A DNA stretch of 64,000 nucleotides, taken from positions 1,597,501-1,661,500 of the forward strand of contig NZ_AP017378.1 in NCBI RefSeq assembly GCF_003966735.1. Reading direction: 5' to 3'. Of this stretch, positions 25,482-34,306 are shown one piece after another. Source of the stretch: Desulfovibrio ferrophilus (GTDB lineage Bacteria > Desulfobacterota > Desulfovibrionia > Desulfovibrionales > Desulfovibrionaceae). Below the pieces are notes generated by a model that saw only the letters and a program-made list of their open reading frames with translations, did not search any database and was not told the origin of the DNA. A program made the position numbers and the translations under genes. Numbering within the stretch: the first letter of the stretch is position 1; each line of letters opens with the position of its first letter.

Positions 25482-28130
25482 ATGAATCGTACAATCATTA
25501 AATATACAACCACAGCCCTGGCTGTTCTGATCACCTTGGTTCTGCTGGGGTGGTTCGTGCTGTTACCCGTCGTCCTGACCGGAATCCTGCCCGGGTTGGT
25601 CAATGACGCCCAGGAGGTCGTTGAGTTGCGCTCCTGCTCCGTGCGCATGGTGGGCCTGAGCGAAACCAGTCTGCATGGTGTGGTGCTCTCCGTGCCAGGG
25701 GTGGCCGAGTTGGAAATCGGCCAGATGGACGTCACTTATTCTCTTGCCGGATTGCGGAACGGGCGAATCGGGGATGTGCGCATCGCGGACGTCCGGCTGG
25801 AGCTGGCTCCGTCTCTGGACCAGCCTGTAAAGACCAACACCCCGGACAGGGCCGCCACGGAAGGCGCACTCCCGGCCTTGCCTCCTCTGAATCGAATAGT
25901 GATCTCCAGTGGGATGCTGCATCTCCCGCTAGGGCAGGAGGTCCATGCCATCCCCTTTTCCCTGGAGTTCACCACAGCCTCGGATCGAAGCGGTGGCAAG
26001 CTCGCTCTGCTGGCGGCCCCCATGGGAGCAACCCTGAGCGCCAAGGCCAGCCTGCAACTCGGAGCATATCCAGGCGTAACACCCTCCGACGCTGCGCCGG
26101 GTGTCACCATGAGCATAAACCTGAAGGGGCTCGCCCTACAGCAACTGCTCCCCTTGCTGAGCAGTTCCTCCTCCGACCTGACCTTGCACGGGCAGACCAC
26201 GGCCTCGGCCGATGGCAGCTACAACCTGAGCACGGGAAAATTTCGGCTGGGGCAATTCACCCTCTCCATCGATTCCCCGGTCATCCTCGAAAAGGGAAAG
26301 GTCCTGGCCTCAGGACAGGGCCTGCAAGCCTCGCTGCACCAGGATGCAAAAGATGGTTTCCCATTCACGCTGGAGATGCTGCCCCTGCATGGTTTTGGAG
26401 CATCCACCGGACTACGGGCCCAAGGACGAGTGCAGACCGGTGACGCCACATCACTGGAGGCCGACTACACCCTCGAGCAGCATGGGGACGAATTCCCGGT
26501 CAAGGCACTATTGAGCGGCGCACTCCGGGCCAGTCAGGAGACAGACAACTGGACCGCCAGCACGATTGGCGACATCCAAGGGGCATTTCGATCGGGCGAA
26601 GACAAGGTGCTCATGGACAATGCAACTTACGCCCTGAACGCACGAGGTCGTGGCGATGACGGCACTCTGGACTGGGGGCTGTTCCTGCCCCCGCAACAGC
26701 TGACCAAGGCCGGAATTGATCTGAAAACCGAAGCGCTGCGCGCCTCGGGCACCCTGTCCGGTTCCCTCTCCTCATCCATCACGGGCACCGTGCAGGGCAT
26801 CCTGCCAAAGGTTCGATTATCTTCAGACGGCATCGAGGCCCGGGCGGACTTCAATCTGCGTGGCACCGTGCGCGCTCTGCCCGAGCCAGAAGCGGCGATC
26901 ACTCTCATAGGGCGCAACATCTCCATCAAGACTCCCCAGGCGCAAGTATCCAAGGGCACTCTCACCCTGCCGCTGGCCTACCCGCCAACCAAGGCAAACA
27001 AAGGCACCCTGAGCATCCCCGTCATCAAAGCCATGGATCGCCAATGGGGGCAACTGCAACTGGACGTCCGTCAGGATCGTCAGTCGGTACTTCTGGATGG
27101 AGCCTACCTGGGAGCCCTGCTGCCAGGACTGCGAGCCGAAATCTCAGCACGAATCAACCCCGTCTCCATTCCGCTCTTCGAGGCCAGCGCCAAGGTGGAC
27201 GGTTACGCGTTGCCCCCCGGATTCGAGCTGGTCACACTCACCCCGGAGCTGACCAACATCACCGGTTCAGGCACTCTCTCGGCTCAGACCAAAATGCGCT
27301 ATGGCCCCAGCGGGCTGGTGGCGACCGGGCAAGCCCAGATCACCAATGGAATCATTGAAGACATCAAACGCGATGCCCGCATCAGTGGGATCAATGCGTC
27401 CCTGAACATGCCGAATCTGCTGGAACTGCAAAGCGCCCCGCTGCAACGCCTGGCCTTTGATCAAGTGAGCTACAAGGACATCAGCATCAACGATGGACAC
27501 TTGCTGTTCCAGTTGAACGGGAGCAAAGAGACCATCATCGAAGGGGTCCGCTTCCGCTGGCTCGGCGGCTTGATTCAGTCCTTGCCTCTGCGGCTCACCC
27601 CCGATCAGACCGATTACGAACTGACGCTGTATTGCTCGGACTTGAGCATCACCCAGCTTCTGAGCCAGTTGGGATTTGCCCAGGCCAGCGGCGAGGGTAA
27701 AATCAGTGGCAAGATTCCTGTCAGGATCAAGGATGGACAAGTCACCTTTGACGAGGCCGAACTCCAGTCCTCCCCCGAAGAAGGTGGCCGGATTATGGTC
27801 GAACAAGCGGATTCGCTGCTGAGTGGAGTCCCGCCCGGCAGCCCGCAGTATGTGCAGATGAAAATTGCCAGCGAGGCCTTGAAGTCCTTCGAGTACAAAT
27901 GGGCCAAGGTCACAGCCACCTCCGAGGGCGAAACCCTGAAGGTTCAGTTGCAACTTGACGGGCAGCCCGCAGAAAACTTACCTTTCGAATATTCAGAAGA
28001 CTATGGACTGGTTGAACTGAAAACAGCAGGTCAGGGCATGAAGTTTCAGGGAATACGCCTGGATGTGAACTTCAATCTGCCCTTGGACAGAATGCTCCGC
28101 CTGCGTAAATTATTCAGCAAGGAGCAGTAA
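25482..28130 (+). CDS. ydbH: AsmA-like intermembrane lipid transport protein YdbH
   Basis: An 882-residue envelope protein with one N-terminal inner-membrane anchor (about residues 12-34) followed by a long beta-rich region. It has the repeating groove strands of AsmA-like proteins and a DUF748/dicarboxylate-like C-terminus (LVELKTAGQGMKFQGIRLDV). YdbH is one of the AsmA-like proteins, with TamB and YhdP, that carry phospholipids to the outer membrane. Identification is strengthened by the next two genes, which match YnbE and YdbL, its partners in E. coli. The ATG was chosen to begin just before the anchor; its ribosome site is weak. Confidence 0.85.
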   Translation: MNRTIIKYTTTALAVLITLVLLGWFVLLPVVLTGILPGLVNDAQEVVELRSCSVRMVGLSETSLHGVVLSVPGVAELEIGQMDVTYSLAGLRNGRIGDVRIADVRLELAPSLDQPVKTNTPDRAATEGALPALPPLNRIVISSGMLHLPLGQEVHAIPFSLEFTTASDRSGGKLALLAAPMGATLSAKASLQLGAYPGVTPSDAAPGVTMSINLKGLALQQLLPLLSSSSSDLTLHGQTTASADGSYNLSTGKFRLGQFTLSIDSPVILEKGKVLASGQGLQASLHQDAKDGFPFTLEMLPLHGFGASTGLRAQGRVQTGDATSLEADYTLEQHGDEFPVKALLSGALRASQETDNWTASTIGDIQGAFRSGEDKVLMDNATYALNARGRGDDGTLDWGLFLPPQQLTKAGIDLKTEALRASGTLSGSLSSSITGTVQGILPKVRLSSDGIEARADFNLRGTVRALPEPEAAITLIGRNISIKTPQAQVSKGTLTLPLAYPPTKANKGTLSIPVIKAMDRQWGQLQLDVRQDRQSVLLDGAYLGALLPGLRAEISARINPVSIPLFEASAKVDGYALPPGFELVTLTPELTNITGSGTLSAQTKMRYGPSGLVATGQAQITNGIIEDIKRDARISGINASLNMPNLLELQSAPLQRLAFDQVSYKDISINDGHLLFQLNGSKETIIEGVRFRWLGGLIQSLPLRLTPDQTDYELTLYCSDLSITQLLSQLGFAQASGEGKISGKIPVRIKDGQVTFDEAELQSSPEEGGRIMVEQADSLLSGVPPGSPQYVQMKIASEALKSFEYKWAKVTATSEGETLKVQLQLDGQPAENLPFEYSEDYGLVELKTAGQGMKFQGIRLDVNFNLPLDRMLRLRKLFSKEQ

Positions 28131-28140
28131 GGGGAACCAC

Positions 28141-28329
28141 ATGAGGCACAAGCTTGTTGCACCAGCCATCCTGGCGGCCATACTCATGGCGCTGGGGGCC
28201 TGCTCCACAAAGCACCAGATCGAGGTCAAGCCCGTGGAGGTCAAACCCATCCACATCACCATTGACGTTAACGTCAAGGTGGACCGGGCATTGGATGATT
28301 TCTTCTCTGACATTGATGAAGCCCAATAG
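28141..28329 (+). CDS. ynbE: YnbE-family outer-membrane lipoprotein
   Basis: A 62-residue lipoprotein. The signal peptide ends in the lipobox MALGAC (cysteine at residue 21). The mature part is short and rich in beta-forming alternation (HITIDVNVKVDRAL), which is typical of YnbE. In E. coli YnbE multimerises by beta strand stacking onto YdbH to complete the bridge to the outer membrane. It starts ten bases after ydbH behind AAGGGGA, and ydbL follows 15 bases later. Confidence 0.85.
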   Translation: MRHKLVAPAILAAILMALGACSTKHQIEVKPVEVKPIHITIDVNVKVDRALDDFFSDIDEAQ

Positions 28330-28344
28330 AGAGCGGAGCGAAAT

Positions 28345-28704
28345 ATGAAAAAATTGATCAGCACTGCCGCCCTGATTGTACTGGCCATAGCCCTGTGTTC
28401 CGGCGTGGCCCATGCCGGTAACCTCAAGGAACAAATGAAGGCAAGGGTCCCGCAAATCAACGCCCTGAAGGCCGAACAGGCCATCGGCGAGAATAACAAG
28501 GGGTTCCTGGAAGCCTTGAAGGACAAAGCCGGCCCCCTTGTTGCGGCAGAGAACAAGGACCGCAAGGCCGTGTATGCCGCCATTGCCAAGAAGAACGGTG
28601 TGGACCCCCTCTTTGTGGGTGAGCGCCGCGCCGCCAAGCTCCGCAAGCTGGCAACCCCCGGAGAAATGCTCCAGGCACCCGATGGCACCTGGTACAAGAA
28701 ATGA
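28345..28704 (+). CDS. ydbL: YdbL-family periplasmic protein (DUF1318)
   Basis: A 119-residue periplasmic protein with a Sec signal (cut after about residue 24, VAHA). The mature part has the DUF1318 pattern: KARVPQINALKAEQAIGENNKGFLEAL and AENKDRKAVYAAIAKKNG, ending GTWYKK. In E. coli YdbL modulates how YdbH and YnbE join. It is the last gene of the operon and is followed by a strong stem-loop. Confidence 0.87.
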   Translation: MKKLISTAALIVLAIALCSGVAHAGNLKEQMKARVPQINALKAEQAIGENNKGFLEALKDKAGPLVAAENKDRKAVYAAIAKKNGVDPLFVGERRAAKLRKLATPGEMLQAPDGTWYKK

Positions 28705-28733
28705 TCTGATGGGCGAATCATTCTAGCAAAGAA

Positions 28734-28765
28734 AAGGGGCTTACGATGAAAATCGTAAGCCCCTT
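28734..28765 (-). terminator. 14-bp stem with GAAA tetraloop, bidirectional terminator
   Basis: AAGGGGCTTACGAT pairs perfectly with its complement across a GAAA loop (28748-28751). On the minus strand the stem is followed by TTCTTT, so it terminates tRNA-Arg. On the plus strand it follows ydbL but has AAAATTTG rather than a T run, so termination there is weaker. Confidence 0.85.
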
Positions 28766-28773
28766 AAAATTTG

Positions 28774-28850
28774 TGGTGGGCAATGCAGGATTCGAACCTG
28801 CGGCCTCTAGCTCCGGAGGCTAGCGCTCTATCCAACTGAGCTAATTGCCC
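28774..28850 (-). tRNA. tRNA-Arg (anticodon CCG)
   Basis: A 77-base cloverleaf with encoded CCA. The acceptor stem GGGCAAT pairs with ATTGCCC, the D stem is GCTC/GAGC, and the anticodon arm CTAGC-CTCCGGA-GCTAG gives anticodon CCG. The T arm is GCAGG-TTCGAAT-CCTGC. It would read CGG codons. No intron or anomaly is seen. Confidence 0.97.
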
Positions 28851-29045
28851 ACAAAGGAGTGATTGTCTATGCCTGCGGGACGCGATTTGTCAAGATATAT
28901 CCCCGCTCCCACACAGCCCTCGTGATGACCAGTGCCCTGGTCCATCGGGCCGTTTTCACTCCATCTGAATCATCCTCCCCGGCCCTTGTTCTTGTCAAGG
29001 AGTTCGGGCCAATGCTAGTCTGGATTTTTACGCAAAGGAGCAATT

Positions 29046-29609
29046 ATGTCGGACACCAAGCGCATCCTGCTCGCCGTCACCGGCGCCAGCGGCATGCCCT
29101 ACGCAGCCACTCTGGCCCGCACCCTGGGCCAGATGCCACATATCGAACTGCATATGATCATTTCCAACGCCGCACGCAAAGTCATGGCCCTGGAAGGCGA
29201 TGAACAGGACATGGACACGCACGCCCATCGCATCCACGACCAGGCCAACATCGGTGCCCCCCCGGCCAGTGGCTCATGGCAACACGACGGCATGGTGGTC
29301 TGCCCCTGCTCCATGGCCTCGCTGGCGGCCATTGCCTCAGGCCTTGGCTCGAACCTCATCCACCGCGCCGCAGATGTGACCCTCAAGGAACAACGCCCTC
29401 TGATCCTCGTCGCACGCGAAACGCCGCTGTCACGCATCCATCTGGAAAACATGCTCCGCGCCGACAGTGCAGGCGCCACCATTGTCCCGGCCTGCCCCGG
29501 CTTCTACCATGGCCCGCAATCCATCCAGGAACTGGTAGACCACCTCTGTGCCCGCATTCTGGACCAACTGCGCCTGCCCCACACCCTGTCCAAACGCTGG
29601 GAAGGCTGA
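29046..29609 (+). CDS. ubiX: UbiX/Pad1-family flavin prenyltransferase
   Basis: A 187-residue flavoprotein that makes prenylated FMN, the cofactor of UbiD-type decarboxylases. The N-terminal ILLAVTGASGMPYA (residues 7-20) is the FMN and phosphate loop. VVCPCSMASLAAIASG (about 84-99) and LILVARETPLSRIHLENM (about 118-135) are family signatures. GCAAAGGAG precedes the ATG. No ubiD lies in the window. The 195 bases between the tRNA and this gene show nothing further. Confidence 0.93.
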   Translation: MSDTKRILLAVTGASGMPYAATLARTLGQMPHIELHMIISNAARKVMALEGDEQDMDTHAHRIHDQANIGAPPASGSWQHDGMVVCPCSMASLAAIASGLGSNLIHRAADVTLKEQRPLILVARETPLSRIHLENMLRADSAGATIVPACPGFYHGPQSIQELVDHLCARILDQLRLPHTLSKRWEG

Positions 29610-29644
29610 CCCGACAACAGCTCCGGCCAAGGCCTACCCAAACC

Positions 29645-30709
29645 ATGCACCACGCCCAACCTCACCTGCACTCGTTTGTCACATCGACAATCACGGCGGG
29701 CTTTCGCATCGCCCTCTTACTGGGCGCCCTGTTCCTGACTCTGCCCCGCCCCCTCTGGGCCGGGCAGCATTGGGACAAGCCTGCGGTCACGGCAAACCTG
29801 AAGGCACATGTCATGGCATTGGCTTCGGACATCGGCGAACGCAACATGGATGCCCCTGACAACTACCAACGTGCGAGCGCCTATATCACGGGGCAACTCA
29901 CCGCAGCGGGCGTATCCTTTGAGCATCTGCGTCCCATTCCGGATTATCCATCCCCGCCCATCATCGTGGCGAACTTTGGACCAAACTCCGTTTCCACACC
30001 GACCAATTTCGCGTCATCACCGCGCAAAGCCGCCCCAACTCCGAACACTGCCGGAGCCACCAACAACACGTCATCCAGGATCGGCCCTGCCCTGTTGCTC
30101 TGCGCCCACTACGACACGGTGCCCGAGGCCCCCGGTGCCAACGACAACGCCTCCGGGGTTGCCGTACTTCTGGAACTGGCTCGCCTTCTGAAGGCATCAC
30201 CACCGCGCACTGACGTACAAATTGCGTTTTTCCCCAACGAGGAAGAACCTTATTTCATGACCCCCGCCAGCGGAAGCGTGCAGTATGCCCAACACCTCTC
30301 ACGGCAAGGAGCACTGCCAGACCGCGTCGTGGCCGTGGATTCCGTGGGCTGGACAGGCAAGGATGCAGGATGGCGAACCTTCCTGCGCTTTTCCGGAGGC
30401 AACCTCACGGTGGGGGCACGCCCAGCAGACCGGGCATTGGCCGAGACTTTGACCATGGCCCTGAACAACGCCACGGACACCGAGGCCGTCGTGACCAAAG
30501 ACGGTGCCTTCTGGATCGACAAGTCCGACCACGCCCCGTTCGCAGCCCAGGGATGCGAGGCCGTACTGCTCACCGCACCGGGTACGCTGGCATACCCATG
30601 TCTGCACAAGCCCTGTGACACTGCCGAGAAACTGGATTATAACACCATGGAACGCACCGTGAGCGGACTTCTGGAGTTCACCACGCAACATCCTTCAAAC
30701 CCGCGCTGA
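29645..30709 (+). CDS. secreted M28-family zinc aminopeptidase-like protein
   Basis: A 354-residue exported peptidase. After a signal segment (about residues 12-40, ending PLWAG) the M28 zinc site is visible: HYDTVPEAPGANDNASG (His and Asp ligands near residues 156-172), the catalytic pair in NEEEPYF, the Asp of VAVDSVGW, and the final His in YPCLHKPCDT. Such enzymes release N-terminal amino acids in the periplasm or outside. A Pro/Ser/Thr-rich stretch (residues 118-146) precedes the catalytic core. The start was set at an ATG giving the export signal; its ribosome site is weak. Confidence 0.85.
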   Translation: MHHAQPHLHSFVTSTITAGFRIALLLGALFLTLPRPLWAGQHWDKPAVTANLKAHVMALASDIGERNMDAPDNYQRASAYITGQLTAAGVSFEHLRPIPDYPSPPIIVANFGPNSVSTPTNFASSPRKAAPTPNTAGATNNTSSRIGPALLLCAHYDTVPEAPGANDNASGVAVLLELARLLKASPPRTDVQIAFFPNEEEPYFMTPASGSVQYAQHLSRQGALPDRVVAVDSVGWTGKDAGWRTFLRFSGGNLTVGARPADRALAETLTMALNNATDTEAVVTKDGAFWIDKSDHAPFAAQGCEAVLLTAPGTLAYPCLHKPCDTAEKLDYNTMERTVSGLLEFTTQHPSNPR

Positions 30710-30754
30710 GAATCGCCCCCAGCGATCACCACAAGGCAAATAAGGAGAAGAGCC

Positions 30755-31447
30755 ATGCCCGACACCCTGACCTGGTACGGACACGCCAACTTCCGAATCG
30801 ATACGGACGACGCAACCATCCTCGTGGACCCGTTCTTCGAGGGCAATCCGTCCGCCCCTGTGCCCAGTGCCGAGATCACCACCTGCGACGCCGTGCTGTT
30901 GACTCACGATCACGGCGACCACGTGGGCTCCAGCGTGGAGATCTGCAAGACCACCGGGGCGCAACTGGTGGCCATCGTCGGCACGGCGGGCAAAATTCAG
31001 GAAGCCGGGGTTCCAGCTGCTCAAATCGCCAACGGCATCGGCATCAACATTGGCGGAACCATCGAAATCGCAGGCATCAAAATCACCATGACCCAGGCCT
31101 TTCACTCCTCGGACAGCGGCCTTGCAACTGGCTACATCCTGACCCTGCCCAGCGGTGTGACCATCTATCATGCGGGCGACACCGGCATCTTCGGTAGCAT
31201 GGAACAATGGGGACAATTGTACGACATCGACTACGCCCTGCTGCCCATCGGCGGCGTGTTCACCATGGATGCCCGTCAAGCGGCGCTGGCCTGCAAGCTA
31301 CTCGGCTGCGCCAAGGCCGTGCCCATGCACTGGGGCACCTTCCCAGTGCTGGAGCAGAACACCTCGGCCTTTGCCGGGGCACTTGCCGAGTACGCCCCGA
31401 GCAGCAAACTTGTTGCCATGGACATCGGCACCCCACTGACGTTGTAA
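30755..31447 (+). CDS. metallo-beta-lactamase-fold hydrolase, UPF0173 type
   Basis: A 230-residue cytoplasmic protein with the metal-binding motif LLTHDHGDH (about residues 49-57), a later H in TQAFHSS, and D in YHAGDTG. Length and the opening [11 protein letters not shown] fit the UPF0173 group (UlaG-like, substrate unknown). AAGGAG lies nine bases before the ATG. It stands alone between the M28 gene and a strong terminator. Confidence 0.88.
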   Translation: MPDTLTWYGHANFRIDTDDATILVDPFFEGNPSAPVPSAEITTCDAVLLTHDHGDHVGSSVEICKTTGAQLVAIVGTAGKIQEAGVPAAQIANGIGINIGGTIEIAGIKITMTQAFHSSDSGLATGYILTLPSGVTIYHAGDTGIFGSMEQWGQLYDIDYALLPIGGVFTMDARQAALACKLLGCAKAVPMHWGTFPVLEQNTSAFAGALAEYAPSSKLVAMDIGTPLTL

Positions 31448-31487
31448 GAACACTTCATTTCCAGATAACACCGACAGTTCGACAATC

Positions 31488-31520
31488 AACGCCGGAGGCC
31501 AACGGGTCTCCGGCGTTTTT
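31488..31520 (+). terminator. intrinsic terminator
   Basis: A 10-bp stem (AACGCCGGAG/CTCCGGCGTT) with a ten-base loop runs into TTTTT. It closes the transcription unit of the hydrolase gene. Confidence 0.9.
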
Positions 31521-31674
31521 CATGAGTTGAATCCAGAAAGAGAAGCACCACATCTCGGGCACTACAACACAGTCCCGTTCAAGAGTTTCTCATCTCTGAT
31601 TGCACGCAACAAATAGCTGAGTTACCATTATAGAATCCTGAAAACCGAACTCATAAACGACATCTGGTATCCTT

Positions 31675-34302
31675 ATGCTAAACGGAAAGCTGCCTCTCGC
31701 CAAAAAGCACTCCATTCAATTCAAACTGCTCTACGGGTTCGCTCTGGCATTTGTTCTTACCATTGGTCTGGGCAACGCCATTCTATACCTGATCATCAGA
31801 GATACCATTGAAGTAAGCATTGAAACCGAACTCCGAAACACCACAAAAGGCATTCTGGACATGGTGCAAACTGCAACCGATGTCGCCATCAAAAACCACC
31901 TGCGTGCTGTCGCAGAAAAAAACAAGGAAATCGTCAAGCATTTCTATCAGAAACAACTCAACGGCGAATTGAGTGAGAACGAGGCAAAAAACAAGGCCGC
32001 AGACATCCTCGAGAGTCAGGTCATAGGGACCACAGGTTATATCTATTGCATCGATTCAAGTGGAATAACCAAGGTCCACCCACACAAGGAGCTGGTCGGC
32101 ACAGATTTGTCCGGCAACATATTCATTCAACAGCAAATGGCTAAAAAAGAAGGGTACATCGAGTACACATGGGCCAATCCAGGAGAACAATCTCCCCGCC
32201 CCAAAGCCCTATACATGACCACTTTCAGGCCATGGGATTGGATCATTGCCGCCAGCTCCTATCGCGATGAATTCAAAGAGCTGTTCAGCACCGACGACTT
32301 CAAGGAGCACATCCTTTCCATCACGTTCGGCAAAACAGGTTATCCGTACGTCATAGACAGCAAGGGAAACCTGATCATCCACCCTCAACTCGAAGGGACC
32401 AACATCTATGATTCCAGGGATTCGTCCGGGCGAATGTTCATCAAGGAACTCTGCACCCTGAAAAATGGGAAAATCATCTATCCCTGGCAAAACCCCGGAG
32501 AACTGGAACCCAGGGAAAAACTCGTCATCTTCAACTACATCAGTGAGTTGGATTGGATCGTCGCCTCGTCCAGCTATCTCGAAGAATTCTACGAACCCCT
32601 CAGGACAATTGGCTACACAAGCTTCGGAATGGTCGTATTTTCACTGATTCTGATCATTCCCATCACCTGGTGGCTCAGCTCCTCCATCACCCGCCCCATT
32701 CATTCATTGATCACCAGTTTTGCGCACGGGGCTGAGGGCGATTATTCCAGCAGGCTGAATGTAAAGGACAGTGGCGAAATCGGACAATTGGCGGCGTATT
32801 ACAACAGATTCATGGAGCAACTCCATACATCCTGCAAGGAACGCGACACTTCAGAGAAAAAATACCGGGGCATTTTTGAACACACAATCGAGGGTGTATT
32901 CCAGACCACGATTGATGGCCGGTTTATCAGCGCCAACCCGTCGATGGCCAAAATACTTGGTTATAAGGATGAGCACTCCCTGCTCAAGCAAGTCCAAAAC
33001 ACTAGACATCAGATATACGTCAGCCCGGAAGATCGAGACTCGCTTGTTCAAACGTTGCAGGAAGAAGGCAGAATCATCAATTTCGAAACCCGCTTCCGAC
33101 GCACCGATGACACGATCATCTGGGTGTCCATCAACGCCCGTATCGTTCGGGATTCCCAAGGGGACACCAAATACATCGAAGGACTGATTTCAGACATCAC
33201 TCAGCGCAAGGAGTCCAACGAGGCCCTGAGGCGAGCCAAACAGGAATTGGAGCAACGAGTGGAAGAACGCACCACCGAGTTGTCCAACTGGATCAATGAG
33301 CTTGAGAGTAGAGACGCACAACGCAGCCAGTTACAGAAAATGGGGCAGATGATTCAGCTTTGCCACAAGGTTGAGGAAACCTACCCCATCATCCTCAGTT
33401 TTCTATCCAACCTGTTCCCAGGGGACGACATCTCATTCTATATCTTTGACGAAAAATCGACCTCCTTGAACCTGGTTTCTCCCAACAGCAGCAGGCCTTC
33501 CTTCAGCACAGACCAATGCTGGGCACTGAGACAGGGCAAACCCTATCTCGTCGATTTCGAAAATCGTCTCCCGACATGCCATCACCTGAATGTGGACCCA
33601 GCTCATGAATACTCATGCACTCCCCTCATCGCTCAAAGCGAACTCATCGGCCTGCTGCACATTGCGTTCGACACTCCAGGCCCCAAGGGCAACCAGACAA
33701 AAGCTCAGCTAGCAGCAAGGATCGCAGACAATCTGGCGCTGGCGCTGGCCAACATCAGACTCCGGGAAACACTCCGCCAGCAAACCATTCAGGACCCACT
33801 CACAGGCCTGTACAACCGCCGGTTCATGGATGAGATCATTGCCACAGAGGTGTCACGCACCATACGACGCAAAAGAACTTTCGGCATTCTCATGATCGAT
33901 ATCGATCACTTCAAGCAGGTCAACGACACGCACGGACATGACATCGGAGACATGGTCCTGCGGGAACTTGGTGGCTATTTATTGGATAACGTCAGGGCAG
34001 AAGACGTCCCCTGCCGCTTTGGGGGAGAAGAATTCGCCATTATCATCAATGAGGTCGACCAGAAGACGCTTCTGGGCAAGGCGACAGAAATCTGCCGGGG
34101 CATCTCCGAATTAATAACGGTTCCCACCAAGAAGGAAAGACTGCGCATCACGGTTTCAATTGGGGCGGCGCTGTTCCCCGACCACGGCGACACAGCGGAG
34201 GATGTCCTCAAAGCCGCTGATCTGGCGCTCTATCAGGCCAAGGAACAGGGGCGGAATCGTGTCGTCGTGGCCGTGCAAGACGCAGCCCCAGGCTCACGCT
34301 AG
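31675..34302 (+). CDS. membrane sensor diguanylate cyclase (Cache-HAMP-PAS-GAF-GGDEF)
   Basis: An 875-residue inner-membrane enzyme making cyclic di-GMP. Domains in order: TM1 (about residues 17-40), a long periplasmic region with two Cache-like units (GTTGYIYCIDSSG near 117 and GKTGYPYVIDSKG near 222), TM2 (about 318-340), HAMP, PAS (about 395-515), a coiled coil, a GAF-like domain (about 555-690), and GGDEF. The active-site loop is GGEEF, preceded by RAED, an allosteric I-site at the usual five-residue distance, so product feedback is expected. The ligand of the Cache part is unknown. Its stop lies four bases from the convergent uvrC end. Confidence 0.93.
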   Translation: MLNGKLPLAKKHSIQFKLLYGFALAFVLTIGLGNAILYLIIRDTIEVSIETELRNTTKGILDMVQTATDVAIKNHLRAVAEKNKEIVKHFYQKQLNGELSENEAKNKAADILESQVIGTTGYIYCIDSSGITKVHPHKELVGTDLSGNIFIQQQMAKKEGYIEYTWANPGEQSPRPKALYMTTFRPWDWIIAASSYRDEFKELFSTDDFKEHILSITFGKTGYPYVIDSKGNLIIHPQLEGTNIYDSRDSSGRMFIKELCTLKNGKIIYPWQNPGELEPREKLVIFNYISELDWIVASSSYLEEFYEPLRTIGYTSFGMVVFSLILIIPITWWLSSSITRPIHSLITSFAHGAEGDYSSRLNVKDSGEIGQLAAYYNRFMEQLHTSCKERDTSEKKYRGIFEHTIEGVFQTTIDGRFISANPSMAKILGYKDEHSLLKQVQNTRHQIYVSPEDRDSLVQTLQEEGRIINFETRFRRTDDTIIWVSINARIVRDSQGDTKYIEGLISDITQRKESNEALRRAKQELEQRVEERTTELSNWINELESRDAQRSQLQKMGQMIQLCHKVEETYPIILSFLSNLFPGDDISFYIFDEKSTSLNLVSPNSSRPSFSTDQCWALRQGKPYLVDFENRLPTCHHLNVDPAHEYSCTPLIAQSELIGLLHIAFDTPGPKGNQTKAQLAARIADNLALALANIRLRETLRQQTIQDPLTGLYNRRFMDEIIATEVSRTIRRKRTFGILMIDIDHFKQVNDTHGHDIGDMVLRELGGYLLDNVRAEDVPCRFGGEEFAIIINEVDQKTLLGKATEICRGISELITVPTKKERLRITVSIGAALFPDHGDTAEDVLKAADLALYQAKEQGRNRVVVAVQDAAPGSR

Positions 34303-34306
34303 GCCT

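Noticed and set aside
28851-29045. Overlapping short frame across the tRNA-Arg to ubiX gap
   Set aside because: No ribosome site or recognisable protein; it runs into ubiX out of frame.
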